Assembly: GCF_001561955.1 (NCBI RefSeq)
Contig: NZ_CP014223.1
Location: 1,674,001 to 1,738,000 of the forward strand
Direction of reading: 5' to 3'
From: Anaerotignum propionicum DSM 1682
GTDB lineage: Bacteria; Bacillota; Clostridia; Lachnospirales; Anaerotignaceae
DNA length: 64,000 nucleotides
Shown here: positions 35,489 to 44,866 of the stretch, one piece after another
Numbering within the stretch: position 1 is the stretch's first letter
How the letters are laid out: each line of letters opens with the position of its first letter
Position numbers and translations under genes: made by a program
Notes under the pieces: model-generated
Seen by the model: the letters and a program-made list of their open reading frames with translations, nothing else
What the model was told of the DNA's origin: nothing
The model's database searches: none

Positions 35489-36970
35489 ATGACTCGTAAA
35501 TTCTCGAGTTGCAATAATTATGGAAAACTCATGTTGCTGATTGGCCTTCTTGCGGCTGTACCCATAGTGATTGTACCTTTTTATCCAGAGGATACTGTTC
35601 ATATTTTTTCTTTTATGTGTCCTTCATTCTTCTCCATTTTAGTAGGCAGTATTATCTGTTTGGTTGGAAAAAAGGAAGACTCAGAGTTTGAATGGTGGTC
35701 TTCCGTTCAGCATAGCAGCATCACAGTGCTGTTTGCATGGAGTTGGGGAGTTTTAATTGGCGCTTTCCCATTCGTTATTAGCGGTCAACTTACCTTTGTT
35801 CAGGCACTGTTTGAATCCGTCAGCGGCTGGACTACCACAGGTCTTTCTGTTATGGATGTGTCAGCTACTCCACATATCTTTCTTTTTCACCGAAGCTTTA
35901 TGCAATTTTGCGGTGGATTAGGATTTGTAATGATGATGATTATGCTTGTGCAGGATAAACAATCCATGAATCTGTATAATGCCGAAGGTCATCCCGACAA
36001 GCTTATGCCTAATTTAAAAAAGACAGCTCGGACCATTTGCTTGATGTACAACGGTTTTCTATTTACAGGTATAGTCGCTTATGTGATTGTGGGAATGAGT
36101 TTGTTTGATGCGGTAAATCATACGATGTGCGCCTTATCTACCGGCGGATTTTCAACCAGACTAAACAGCATTGGGGAATACAACAGTTTATCTATTGATA
36201 TCATTACAATCATTTTGATGTTAATAGGCACTACAAACTTTGCAATTCTATCTCTTCTGACGAGAAGAAAATGGAGACAAGTTATCAAAGTAAGCGAGGT
36301 TAGATTTATGTTCCTGCTACTTTTGGTTTTTGTACCAATTACAGCTTTATCACTTATAAGTGGCATGAATATGGGCATTGCAGAAGGATTTCGCCATTCT
36401 TTATTTGATGTTTCCTCTGCACTTTCAACCACAGGCTACTCCAGTATGAGTTATATCTCCTGGCCACCACTAGCAATCGGTATGCTTATACTGGCGATGT
36501 TGATAGGTGGTGGGATAGGCTCAACAGCCGGTGGAATTAAAATGTCACGAGTTTATCTAATGTTTCGTTTTATCTTACAAAATATACGCAAACGACTTTT
36601 GCCGCCAAGGAATGTAGAAGCACCTTACTATTACAGAGCACAGGGAAAAACAAAAATTGATTCCTCACTAGCTATGGATACAATCGGTTTCGTAGCAAGT
36701 TATCTTTGTGTTTTTATCATCGGCACATTGCTACTTACAGTAACTTCAGGATGTTCTCTTACTGAAGCTATGTTTGAATTTGCCTCTGCACTTGGTACAG
36801 TAGGATTGTCTATTGGTCTTACCTGTCCTGATACAGGTGCAGCTACGCTTGTAGTAGAGATGGTTGGAATGATTTTTGGAAGACTTGAAATTTTCATTGT
36901 ATTTATAGGCGCTTATTCTATATTCTCTGCACTAAAGAGAAAACTTTATAGAATTAGAAATTTAAACTAA
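35489..36970 (+). CDS. trkH: TrkH/KtrB-family potassium uptake channel protein
   Basis: 493 residues with four repeated membrane-pore-membrane units. Selectivity-filter segments are visible: SGWTTTGLS near 113-121, LSTGGFSTR, SSALSTTGYSS and ASALGTVGLS, each with the key glycine. It imports K+ (with Na+ or H+ depending on type) under control of the RCK proteins encoded upstream. Last gene of the operon; I see no strong terminator directly after it. Confidence 0.95.
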   Translation: MTRKFSSCNNYGKLMLLIGLLAAVPIVIVPFYPEDTVHIFSFMCPSFFSILVGSIICLVGKKEDSEFEWWSSVQHSSITVLFAWSWGVLIGAFPFVISGQLTFVQALFESVSGWTTTGLSVMDVSATPHIFLFHRSFMQFCGGLGFVMMMIMLVQDKQSMNLYNAEGHPDKLMPNLKKTARTICLMYNGFLFTGIVAYVIVGMSLFDAVNHTMCALSTGGFSTRLNSIGEYNSLSIDIITIILMLIGTTNFAILSLLTRRKWRQVIKVSEVRFMFLLLLVFVPITALSLISGMNMGIAEGFRHSLFDVSSALSTTGYSSMSYISWPPLAIGMLILAMLIGGGIGSTAGGIKMSRVYLMFRFILQNIRKRLLPPRNVEAPYYYRAQGKTKIDSSLAMDTIGFVASYLCVFIIGTLLLTVTSGCSLTEAMFEFASALGTVGLSIGLTCPDTGAATLVVEMVGMIFGRLEIFIVFIGAYSIFSALKRKLYRIRNLN

Positions 36971-37193
36971 CAGGTCCATAGAATATTTTGGGACTATATA
37001 CTACAACAATGCAACGTAAACTACGCAAAATTTTATGTAAACAATTAGCCTCGATATAATAAACAATCTTAAAGAATCTTTTTATTGATTCCCAGATGGC
37101 TTCTTTTTGTAACTATGTTGCAAATATATTTAAGATTAAAAATTAGCCTTTCGAAATAGGAGCTGGGAAGACACCCAGCTCTTATTTTAATGT
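36971..37193 (+). terminator. Gap after trkH with a hairpin at 37160-37181
   Basis: The hairpin GAGCTGGG/CCCAGCTC followed by TTATTTT is a good terminator for transcription from the left. It is almost 190 bp past the trkH stop; the sequence between has no gene. Confidence 0.65.
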
Positions 37194-37560
37194 TTATTCA
37201 TAGTAGTTCACATCCTGTTTTATCACTTTCACTGAGTAGAACTGTATCTCAAGTCTCATACTCTTATTTACCCTTATGGAGGAAATCAGGCTTTTCACAA
37301 GGTCTTGGTCAAACACTCTTGCTATGGTCCTATCTAATTCTCCAACTCTTTGAACATATTTGTATTTTTTCTACGCTTACATTTTTTATTTTTGCAGTTT
37401 TCAGTTCATTTATCCATTCTGATTGTTTTTTATATATTTCATGGAATTTTTTACTTTCTTCTTCTTTTGCATTATTTTCTATGAGCATAAGAATTTGAAC
37501 TTGAAGGATTATATCTGTTCGCCATATTCATTTACCAAACGGGTTGACATCTATAGTAAT
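37194..37560 (-). pseudogene. C-terminal relic of a large serine recombinase
   Basis: The last 58 codons before the stop at 37194 read LDRTIARVFDQDLVKSLISS, then IRV, and RLEIQFYS: the pattern (ELVxxLIxxIxVxxxxxIEIxF) that ends many large serine recombinases of clostridial mobile elements. Upstream the coding sequence continues only with stops and frame changes, through a coiled-coil-like KKQSEWINELKTAKI segment. I see no catalytic domain here. The rest of the gap to 37745 is empty. Confidence 0.5.
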
Positions 37561-37745
37561 TTAATCAGGAAATTAGGAACATTAATAGCTCCTCATTCAA
37601 TTGCTACTTTCCGGGGCAGTCATTTTTTCTTGTTATAAATAAAACCTCAGATTGAGTAATTTAATCTTTCATCAGTTTAGAGTTTTCACAAACAAACAAA
37701 ACCTACATGATATTTAACTGTTTTATATTATTATAAGTTTTATCA

Positions 37746-38222
37746 TCAAGCTTGTATTTCATACATCAAATGAACAGCTTTGCGTATTTCCTGATAGCTA
37801 GTACAACGACATAAATTAGATTGCAGCCATTCTTCTATAATATATTCTTCCGGCAAAACAGGATAATTCATTTTCAACGCATGGCAAACAATGAGAAATC
37901 CGGAAGTACAGTACCCACATTGAAATGCATCAGCATCTACAAATGCTTTTTGTATCGGTGCCAAACCGCCTAATCCTTCCACTGTAAGAATCACATGGCC
38001 TTCGGCTTCAACCGCCAGCATAAGGCAGGATTTTGCGGGCAATCCGTCTACAATCACTGTACATGCTCCACAGTCGCCATTCAAGCAACCAGCCTTTGCG
38101 GAAGTTAGCCCAAGCTGTTCTCGTAGTATATCAAGCAATATGTCAGAAGGTCTTACTGCAACCTCAAATGTTTCACCGTTTACTTGAAGCGATATTACCG
38201 TTTTCCCTTCATATTGTACCAT
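37746..38222 (-). CDS. Molybdenum hydroxylase, [2Fe-2S] subunit (XdhC/CoxS type)
   Basis: 158 residues with two clusters: plant-type ligands Cys46, Cys51, Cys54, Cys66 (CLNGDCGAC) and the helical-domain ligands Cys102, Cys105, Cys138, Cys140 (CGYCTSGF, CRC). It carries electrons from the molybdenum centre to FAD. It overlaps the FAD subunit gene by 14 bases and is last of the three. Confidence 0.95.
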   Translation of the reverse strand: MVQYEGKTVISLQVNGETFEVAVRPSDILLDILREQLGLTSAKAGCLNGDCGACTVIVDGLPAKSCLMLAVEAEGHVILTVEGLGGLAPIQKAFVDADAFQCGYCTSGFLIVCHALKMNYPVLPEEYIIEEWLQSNLCRCTSYQEIRKAVHLMYEIQA

Positions 38223-39048
38223 TTTCCCAGCCCTCCAATAGTTCTTCCAGCATGTTTTTCAGAACAAATAGCCGGTATTCTCCTGAGCCCTCCACATCGC
38301 TGTAAGCACCTTCAGGTAATTGTCCTGCTGCCATTTCAGCTCTTTCGCGACAAGATTTTGTCCTATCATTTAAAGTCGTTTCAATGGGTGCGCTTCGAAA
38401 AGGGTAAGAACATATGCCCGAAAATGCGATGCGCAGATTGTTTTCTTTCCATATTGCGGAAATACTGACTAAAGGATAATCAATTTTTTCATTTGCTGTT
38501 TGTTTAATATGCTTGTAATTTGCAGAAAGTGCCCAAATAGGAACATGAACCTGAACGATTATCTCGCCTGGTTTCAGAAGAATTCTTCCATCGAATATGC
38601 TTTTAAGAGGGAATATTTGCTGGCCATCCCCTCCAAATACTGTTATTTCTGCATCAGAAAGCAACAGAGGAAGACTGGTCTCACGATAAATGATAGTACC
38701 ACAAAGATTCCCGCCTATGGTGATTCGGCATTGGTTGGTATGGTCCGCTATTCTGCCGCAGGAATGTTGTAAAAGTGGAAATAACTTCGACTCACTAATT
38801 TGGTTCAGCGTACAAACAGAACCAATGTGCAGTTTTTCATCATCAACAGATAAAATCATACACTCCGGAATATTTTTAATGTCAATCACCGCCCCAGGCT
38901 GAATAGAGCCTGCCCTGCACATGGTGATTATTTCGCTGCCACCTGCATAATATACCGGATTTTTTCCTTCAGATTCAAGCTGAGTATATAACTCCACCGC
39001 TTCTTGTAGAGTATCCGGGCGAAGATAAATAAAATCAAATGGAATCAT
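38209..39048 (-). CDS. Molybdenum hydroxylase, FAD-binding subunit (XdhB/CoxM type)
   Basis: 279 residues from the ATG at 39048 (GGAGG upstream), overlapping the large subunit stop by four bases. The FAD-binding PCMH fold shows as YYAGGSEIITMCRAG near residue 39 and the later ADHTNQCRITIGGNLCG, followed by the CO-dehydrogenase flavoprotein C-terminal domain. It accepts electrons from the Fe-S subunit and passes them to NAD+ or another acceptor. Confidence 0.93.
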   Translation of the reverse strand: MIPFDFIYLRPDTLQEAVELYTQLESEGKNPVYYAGGSEIITMCRAGSIQPGAVIDIKNIPECMILSVDDEKLHIGSVCTLNQISESKLFPLLQHSCGRIADHTNQCRITIGGNLCGTIIYRETSLPLLLSDAEITVFGGDGQQIFPLKSIFDGRILLKPGEIIVQVHVPIWALSANYKHIKQTANEKIDYPLVSISAIWKENNLRIAFSGICSYPFRSAPIETTLNDRTKSCRERAEMAAGQLPEGAYSDVEGSGEYRLFVLKNMLEELLEGWENGTI

Positions 39049-41375
39049 ATTTGTTCCTCCGATGGCGTACGCCAAATTATTTCAGGTGTAAGGGGCAAAG
39101 TAACAAGCTGTTTTCCAAATGCTGTTGATAGTGCATTACCAAGTGCTGCGGGCATACCAATGACTCCATGTTCCGCAAAACTGCGCACGCCATATGGCGA
39201 CTGTTCGTTAGGTGTTTCAACAAACCCTACACGATAATCCGGTTCCTGACCTATATGCATAAGCTTATAAGTGCGTAAATTCGGCAACATCGGTATCCCT
39301 TCCTTATCATATTTATAAACTTCACGGCTTGACAGACTTATTCCCATAGCCATGCCACCAGCAATCATTGCACGCATTGATTCCGGATTAATTACTTTAC
39401 CAATATCAATCACCGTAGTTGCTTTTGTTATACGATACGTATACGTTTTTAAATCCGCCTCTACCTCAACAACCTGTGCACCAAGTGTCCACTCAGGACC
39501 GGTTCTCCCCTGCCCTGTCTGGGGATCTAACATGGAAAGGCCTTTCAGCATAAATCCGCCTCGACCAAAAACAGGCTCTCCTATTGACTCTCCATCTGAT
39601 GCTTTATACCCCTCATTAATGTCTTTGATCTCAATGAATTGTTCAGGATTTTTTCTAGAAAACACACGTCCATACGCAACTTCAATATCTTCAACGGAGC
39701 AATGTAAGGCCTGTGAACCATTACTTCGCAATTGATCCAACAAGTCATCCGCTGCACGCATTACAGCATGTCCAGCCATATATTCAGTAAGGCTTGCAAC
39801 TGTTTTCCAATGTTTTGGTGCTGTTCTGGTATCCACTGATTCAACCACGTGAACCTGATCTGCATCTATTTTTAATTTTTCTGCTAATATCTGTGCTAAA
39901 TGAGTTTGTCCATTTGATCCCATTTCAACAACACCTGTATGCAAATTTACACTTCCGTCTGAATTAAAGGTAATCAGTGCTCCTGATATTGCATCAGTCG
40001 GTGGATTTTCAGTTTTCCAAAAGCATGCAATGCCCTTTGCCTGAACGGTATTCCGCTTAATCGGAACAGCTTTACCGCCATCCCATTCTGCAAGCTTTTT
40101 AACATTTTGGAGACATTCTGTAAGATTTCCAATTAGATTTGCTGTACATTTTACCTGCGAAGGGGTTAAATTTCCTGGTCGAATTGCATTTCGGATACGA
40201 AATGCAAGGGGATCAATGGAACACTTTTCTGCAAGCATATCCAAAACACGTTCTATACAGAAGGTGTAACTTTCATGAGAAAATCCACGGAAGGAAGTCA
40301 CATATGTGTGATTTGTATATACACATACCGCATCACATGACAGATTTTTAATGTTATATGGACCGGTGCAGTCCACTGCAATTGCTTTAGCCATATATGG
40401 CGAAATATCTGCATATGCACCACAGTCTAACAAATAGGTGAGTTCAGCAGCTTGAATAATGCCCTCTTTATCCACACCTATCTTAATTTTTGCTTCCAAT
40501 CCCATACGACATGGGGCTGTGGCCATATCATGTTCACGTGGTATTGTAAGCCGCACCGCTTTTCCTCCCACACTACGAGATGCTAAATAAGCCAGTATCT
40601 CAAGCATAACGGGCGCTTTCCCTCCAAATCCCCCTCCAACAAATGGAACACGCACCTGAATTTTTCCGGACGGGATTAAGAATGCATCAGCGATCTGCTG
40701 GCGAACCACATACGGCGACTGAGATGAAGTTGTAATGATTACATTACCATTTGAAGTTATTTCAGCACGTGCTGTTCGCACTTCCATAGCAAGGTGACCA
40801 GAAGGCGGCAGAAAAAAATCCCGTTCAACAATTTTGTCACACCGTTCGAAGGCTTTTGTTACATCACCTTTTCGCATTCGGTACCGACTTGCCACATTGC
40901 TGTCGACCTCTGGATAAATATCGGTTAATACCTTTTTGTAGCCATTGACCTGTTTATGCACAAGGGGAGCGCCATCAGCGATTGCCTCCGAAGAGGTTAG
41001 AACAAAAGGAAGGGGCTCATAATTTACCTTTATCAATTTTACAGCTCTTTCAGCAGTTGCCTTGTCCATTGCTACAACTAATGCAACTGGTTCTCCTGCA
41101 TATCGTACGATATCTCGTGCCAGGGCTGGATGATCCTGTACCAACGGACCGAATAATTCTGAACAGTCTTCACCAGTAAGAACAGTTTTTACGCCCTTTA
41201 ATTCCAATGCGGCAGAGATATCAATATTTAAAATGCGGGCATGGGCATAAGTACTAGTCAGTAAACGAGCTGCTAAAAAACCTGTAGTGGGGAAATCATC
41301 GGTGTATTTCGCCTTACCGGTGACTTTGTCCCATGCGTCTTTACGCTGGACGTTTTTTCCTATTGCAGTATTCAT
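39045..41375 (-). CDS. Molybdenum hydroxylase, large (molybdopterin) subunit, XdhA family
   Basis: 776 residues: aldehyde oxidase/xanthine dehydrogenase a/b hammerhead domain (to about 130), then the molybdopterin domains with VPFVGGGFGGKAPV. The presumed catalytic glutamate is Glu735 in FAEHGVIGMP. The segment that reads AFRGFG in most relatives is SFRGFSHESYTF here, so the substrate pocket differs from classical xanthine dehydrogenase. Substrates in the family include purines, nicotinate, aldehydes and CO. There are no purine-catabolism or cofactor-insertion genes alongside, so I do not assign the substrate. Head of a three-gene overlapping operon. Confidence 0.93.
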   Translation of the reverse strand: MNTAIGKNVQRKDAWDKVTGKAKYTDDFPTTGFLAARLLTSTYAHARILNIDISAALELKGVKTVLTGEDCSELFGPLVQDHPALARDIVRYAGEPVALVVAMDKATAERAVKLIKVNYEPLPFVLTSSEAIADGAPLVHKQVNGYKKVLTDIYPEVDSNVASRYRMRKGDVTKAFERCDKIVERDFFLPPSGHLAMEVRTARAEITSNGNVIITTSSQSPYVVRQQIADAFLIPSGKIQVRVPFVGGGFGGKAPVMLEILAYLASRSVGGKAVRLTIPREHDMATAPCRMGLEAKIKIGVDKEGIIQAAELTYLLDCGAYADISPYMAKAIAVDCTGPYNIKNLSCDAVCVYTNHTYVTSFRGFSHESYTFCIERVLDMLAEKCSIDPLAFRIRNAIRPGNLTPSQVKCTANLIGNLTECLQNVKKLAEWDGGKAVPIKRNTVQAKGIACFWKTENPPTDAISGALITFNSDGSVNLHTGVVEMGSNGQTHLAQILAEKLKIDADQVHVVESVDTRTAPKHWKTVASLTEYMAGHAVMRAADDLLDQLRSNGSQALHCSVEDIEVAYGRVFSRKNPEQFIEIKDINEGYKASDGESIGEPVFGRGGFMLKGLSMLDPQTGQGRTGPEWTLGAQVVEVEADLKTYTYRITKATTVIDIGKVINPESMRAMIAGGMAMGISLSSREVYKYDKEGIPMLPNLRTYKLMHIGQEPDYRVGFVETPNEQSPYGVRSFAEHGVIGMPAALGNALSTAFGKQLVTLPLTPEIIWRTPSEEQI

Positions 41376-41388
41376 TCATAGCCTCCTA

Positions 41389-41643
41389 TTAACTTTTATG
41401 TTTAACAGTATTTACAATTAATAATAGGATTACAGAACCAGCTATCGCTACAAGTAAGCTCCAAAGATTGAATCCAGTTACGCCGTAACCTCCGAGTAAA
41501 TTCATAACAAAACCACCGATAAAACCTCCAACAATACCTACCAAAATATTCATCCCGGCGCCCATTTTTTTATTGTTACCAGTAATAATGCTTGCAATCC
41601 ATCCAGCAAGCGCACCTATAACGATCCATCCAATCATGCTCAT
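41389..41643 (-). CDS. GlsB/YeaQ/YmgE family small membrane protein
   Basis: 84 residues with three membrane segments rich in glycine (GWIVIGALAGWIASIITG, ILVGIVGGFIGGFVMNLLGG and a C-terminal helix). The family (transglycosylase-associated protein) is induced by general stress, mechanism unknown. AAGGAG precedes the first ATG. It lies 13 bp upstream of the molybdenum hydroxylase start, so read-through is likely. Confidence 0.9.
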   Translation of the reverse strand: MSMIGWIVIGALAGWIASIITGNNKKMGAGMNILVGIVGGFIGGFVMNLLGGYGVTGFNLWSLLVAIAGSVILLLIVNTVKHKS

Positions 41644-41791
41644 TTTTTTGTCTCCTTTGAATTATATTTATTATTTTATTTATAACCAAATAATTAAATA
41701 TAAATCACACTATCAACTCAAAAGTAAAACAAAAAAGAAGTTGTAAAGTAATTTCATTTAACAAAAATCATTGCATACAATAAATGGAATT

Positions 41792-42107
41792 ATGGACTGT
41801 GCTCCCATATATCCCACTCCCTATCATAAGCAAACTGTTGACCCTTACACTAAAATGCATATTATTATGACGAATGGCATTGTGGTTGAAACAATGTTTA
41901 AGCATCAATCCCATGCAATTGTCAAAACAATGATTTACGCAGAGAATTAGCTTTATCCCGTTATGTTGGACAGCAGCAGTAGAGTTTCATCAATTGTCTA
42001 ACCCTATTGATGAAACTCTACTGGAAACAACCATAGGATATGAACACGTTGCGGTTGATTTGATTGCATGGCCGGCACAAAATGGTAAAGCGCCTGCCCA
42101 TTCATAA
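41792..42107 (+). pseudogene. Frameshifted ferritin-like small protein
   Basis: Three frames join into one plausible protein: MDCAPIYPTPYHKQTVDPYT with MHIIMTNGIVVETMFKHQSH; then NCQNNDLRRELALSRYVGQQQ; then IDETLLETTIGYEHVAVDLI up to the stop at 42105. Glu and His/Gln positions at helix spacing, and the ETTIGYE block, resemble short ferritin-like proteins of clostridia. There is a one-base shift near 41915, a stop after QQQ and another shift near 42005. The family name is a recollection. The remainder of the 41644-42165 gap holds no other gene. Confidence 0.55.
41979..42021. repeat. Perfect 16-bp inverted repeat inside the ferritin-like relic
   Basis: GTAGAGTTTCATCAAT and its exact complement ATTGATGAAACTCTAC, 11 bases apart. 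The right arm fits the reading frame of the relic; the left arm introduces the stop codon. Confidence 0.9.
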
Positions 42108-42112
42108 TTGAC

Positions 42113-42149
42113 TAAAAAAGCCATCCTATTGTGTAGGATGGCTTTTTTC
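42113..42149. terminator. Bidirectional terminator
   Basis: AAAAAAGCCATCCTA/TAGGATGGCTTTTTT with T runs on both strands, between the convergent relic and the membrane protein gene. Confidence 0.92.
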
Positions 42150-42165
42150 TCATAAATCGTATAAA

Positions 42166-42876
42166 CTATTTTAATATAAACTGCAAAGCTATGTTTACAC
42201 AAATCATAAACGTAGCCAAACTCGTTTGCAATACTGGGATTGCCTTATTAGGAACTGTTTGAGTCCAAATTGAAATTCGATTTTCTATAATTTCAACTCC
42301 ATTTAAGAGAACAGCTTTATATTTATATCCAACAAAAATGAAGGCACTTGTTACAAGATTTTGCGTAATAAAAAACTGAATAAATTTTTCAGCACTGCTT
42401 ATAACTGATACATCTCGTATCCAATCTGGAACAAAGAAAAGTAAGTACAAAATAAACATTGCCCTCCAACCAGTATTCATAACAAAAACCAAAAGACCCT
42501 GTATAAATGAATTTTTTTGCTTTTCTTTTAAATATAAATTGACTATAAACATTACACAAACCATTGCAATAGCCTCAAGCACAATAGAAATTGCAGGATT
42601 AATTACTCTATCAATCCTGCCCGGCAAAAACAAGTTCAGCATTTTAATGGTAGCGCAAAATAAGCCTACATAAAAAATTGATGATAAACTTTTATTTTTG
42701 CGATATACATTGGTCATAATGAAACATGCAAAAGGATACCATATTACCCAACTATATCCAAAGGAAATACTATGTAACAAATAACCTACTGTTGATTCAA
42801 AGATACCCCATAAAGCTCCCCATATAATAATATTCAAGATTTTTGAATATCTCTGATTCTCATATCCATTTCTCAT
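42166..42876 (-). CDS. Multi-pass membrane protein of unknown function
   Basis: 236 residues from the ATG at 42876 behind AGGAGATG; the frame upstream is open but without a ribosome site. Six or seven predicted membrane helices with short loops, the first being ILNIIIWGALWGIFESTVGYL. The pattern GALWGIFEST-x-GYLLH reminds me of a conserved clostridial membrane family, but I cannot name it. It stands alone and ends at a strong terminator. Confidence 0.75.
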   Translation of the reverse strand: MRNGYENQRYSKILNIIIWGALWGIFESTVGYLLHSISFGYSWVIWYPFACFIMTNVYRKNKSLSSIFYVGLFCATIKMLNLFLPGRIDRVINPAISIVLEAIAMVCVMFIVNLYLKEKQKNSFIQGLLVFVMNTGWRAMFILYLLFFVPDWIRDVSVISSAEKFIQFFITQNLVTSAFIFVGYKYKAVLLNGVEIIENRISIWTQTVPNKAIPVLQTSLATFMICVNIALQFILK

Positions 42877-43125
42877 CGCTTCATCTCCTATATAAACATA
42901 TAAATAACAAGCCAATAAAATTATATGTTTAATAGAAAATAAAATTCTTACCAATTCTATTGTAATTTATTAACTGGGAACCACTAATTATTAAATAGTC
43001 CCATTTTTTAATTGCAAGACATTTCCTCTTAAAGCTTTTACAACACAGCTCTTTCTTTCATTTTCATCTTCTATGACTAAAGTTAATGGATTTCCCGTTT
43101 TAAGCCTGTTTCCATCACATGTTAT

Positions 43126-43180
43126 ACAAACGCTTTTGGAGATACACATCCAAACCCGTCAGCTTTAACAATCCAAATTG
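43126..43180 (+). pseudogene. Relic of the cotJC 3' end
   Basis: ACAAACGCTTTTGGAGATAC followed by AAACCCGT and AGCTTTAACAATCCAAA repeats the last 55 bases of the manganese catalase gene (12361-12417), with two substitutions and a short indel, ending in a TGA two codons early. Nothing upstream of it resembles the rest of cotJC. The 690-bp gap 42877-43566 otherwise has only the hairpin and ORF relic described next. Confidence 0.8.
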
Positions 43181-43241
43181 AATGGCAACCTCCAGCTATG
43201 CTTGGGAGAACGGAAAGACTAAAGATATGGCTATAAAAAAA

Positions 43242-43480
43242 ACTCCTTTTGATATAATAAGTTGGTTTCGTCAGCCAGCTAAAATCAAAAGGAGTACGCT
43301 CAGATGAGCAATACTATAATAGCACATATAAAAATATGATTTAATTTTTCTTGCTCATGAAATGACATCTTATCATGAATAGCATTCTTTTAGATATCAA
43401 TCTTATGAATCGATTTTTCCAGCGTGGACCTTTCCCTATTTGGTCAGCACTTGAATTTAGCCTTGTGAATTTAGATGATT
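43242..43480 (+). other. Hairpin followed by a broken unknown ORF
   Basis: Arms ACTCCTTTTGAT/ATCAAAAGGAGT (43242-43253 and 43284-43295) enclose a second stem AGTTGG/CCAGCT. Eight bases later an ATG (43304) opens MSNTIIAHIKKYDLIFLAHEMTS if one frameshift is allowed, then a stop, then HSFRYQSYESIFPAWTF. Possibly the start of a lost insertion sequence or another mobile gene; I do not recognise the family. Confidence 0.35.
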
Positions 43481-43566
43481 GCTAATAACTAATAACTGTC
43501 TATCAATTAATAAGTAGTACAAATAATAAAAAAAGTTTTTCACATGGTAAAGTTAAAGATATTTCA

Positions 43567-43914
43567 CTAGATATTTGCATCTGCTGCAAACGCATCTGAA
43601 CCCATTGGTGAAATTGTGACGTAAAGGCGCAAGATATCTTCACCGATATTTAAAACCTGCAAGCTTTCCTGTCCATCGACCTGCATTAATTCGCCCTTCT
43701 GCAACGAGGTTTCATTGCCATCCGTGACAACCTTGGCATTACCCTCCATGACTTGCAGGAAAAGGGTTGATTTTAGATGTGTGTGTCCCGGTAGTATTTC
43801 CCCTTTTGCGATGTTTAGAACAAAGGCAATTACATTATCACTTTTGAAAATCATTCGCTTGGCAATTTTTTTTGGGGGTTCATGAAAATAATCTTTGAAA
43901 ATAAACTTGTTCAT
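43567..43914 (-). CDS. Cupin domain protein
   Basis: 115 residues. A single cupin barrel with the first motif partly kept (GHTHLKSTLFLQVMEGNAKV) and a degenerate second motif, so metal binding is uncertain. AGGAGG precedes the ATG. It is monocistronic by spacing. Small cupins of this kind bind metals or act as sensors; no role can be assigned. Confidence 0.85.
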   Translation of the reverse strand: MNKFIFKDYFHEPPKKIAKRMIFKSDNVIAFVLNIAKGEILPGHTHLKSTLFLQVMEGNAKVVTDGNETSLQKGELMQVDGQESLQVLNIGEDILRLYVTISPMGSDAFAADANI

Positions 43915-44052
43915 TGATAAATCCTCCTTTAATTTAAGCTCAAACTTTAATATACCCTGATTGGTAGCATATAATTACTAATTTCTTTTCTACAAAATTT
44001 TAAATGTTCTGTAAGGAAATAACTAAGACATCAGCGATAATGATTCGGTAAG

Positions 44053-44643
44053 TTACAAATTTCTATTTAGGAATTTGCGTATACATATTTTGGATATCTG
44101 TGCTTGTTCCTTGTTAAAACAATCAGAATAATGGTCCATGAATCCATGACTTGCCTGCAATATATGTATATCAATATTCTTTTTCCCAGCAAGCTGTTCT
44201 GCCACATATTCTACGTCAAATGAATCCTGTTTTGCAAAAAGTAAAAGTACAGGACACAATGGTTGAAGCTCTATATAATCACGAATACGTGAACCATAAC
44301 AACATACAATTCCATCACATTTAGGGTGTTGACTACACCTCCAAGCAATAGTAGCCCCAACACTGAAACCAATAATATATACTTTATCATAGATAAGCTT
44401 CAACTTTGAAATTAAGTCTTCAATAACTTTATAATATTCAAATCCTTTGTTGTTAATAAAGTGCTGGTAAGCCTCTGTTTTTTCCGAATATAAAAATTTC
44501 TCTCTTTGTATTATATCAGGACAAAACACATCGAATCCTTGAAGATTATACTCTGTACATATTTCTTCTATATAACAGTTTATTCCATAAATTTCATGCA
44601 ATATAATAACTGCATTTTTATTATTGCATGTTTTTCTATACAT
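44053..44643 (-). CDS. Dienelactone hydrolase family alpha/beta hydrolase
   Basis: 196 residues. The catalytic set is visible: HEIYG near the N-terminus (16-20, oxyanion region), nucleophile Ser94 in GFSVGA (Cys in true dienelactone hydrolases), Asp140 in FAKQDSFD and His166 in ASHGFMD. It is a soluble esterase-type hydrolase of unknown substrate. The AGGAG-like site precedes the ATG; neighbours are more than 200 bp away on each side. Confidence 0.88.
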   Translation of the reverse strand: MYRKTCNNKNAVIILHEIYGINCYIEEICTEYNLQGFDVFCPDIIQREKFLYSEKTEAYQHFINNKGFEYYKVIEDLISKLKLIYDKVYIIGFSVGATIAWRCSQHPKCDGIVCCYGSRIRDYIELQPLCPVLLLFAKQDSFDVEYVAEQLAGKKNIDIHILQASHGFMDHYSDCFNKEQAQISKICIRKFLNRNL

Positions 44644-44866
44644 AAAAATCTCCTCTATAAAATCATTTTTTTCTGCATAACAAGCAAAATATTTTCACAA
44701 TGCTTTTTCCAGAAACAATCACTTGGGTAAGACATTTTTCATCGACTTGACATCTGCATTTTGGATACAGTTCAAGTTATTATGTTGACTTTTGCCCTTA
44801 AAAATTATCCCACAAAAGGCAACCATATCCTAGTTCCTTTCATAATAGCAACTGATAAGGTTTCTA

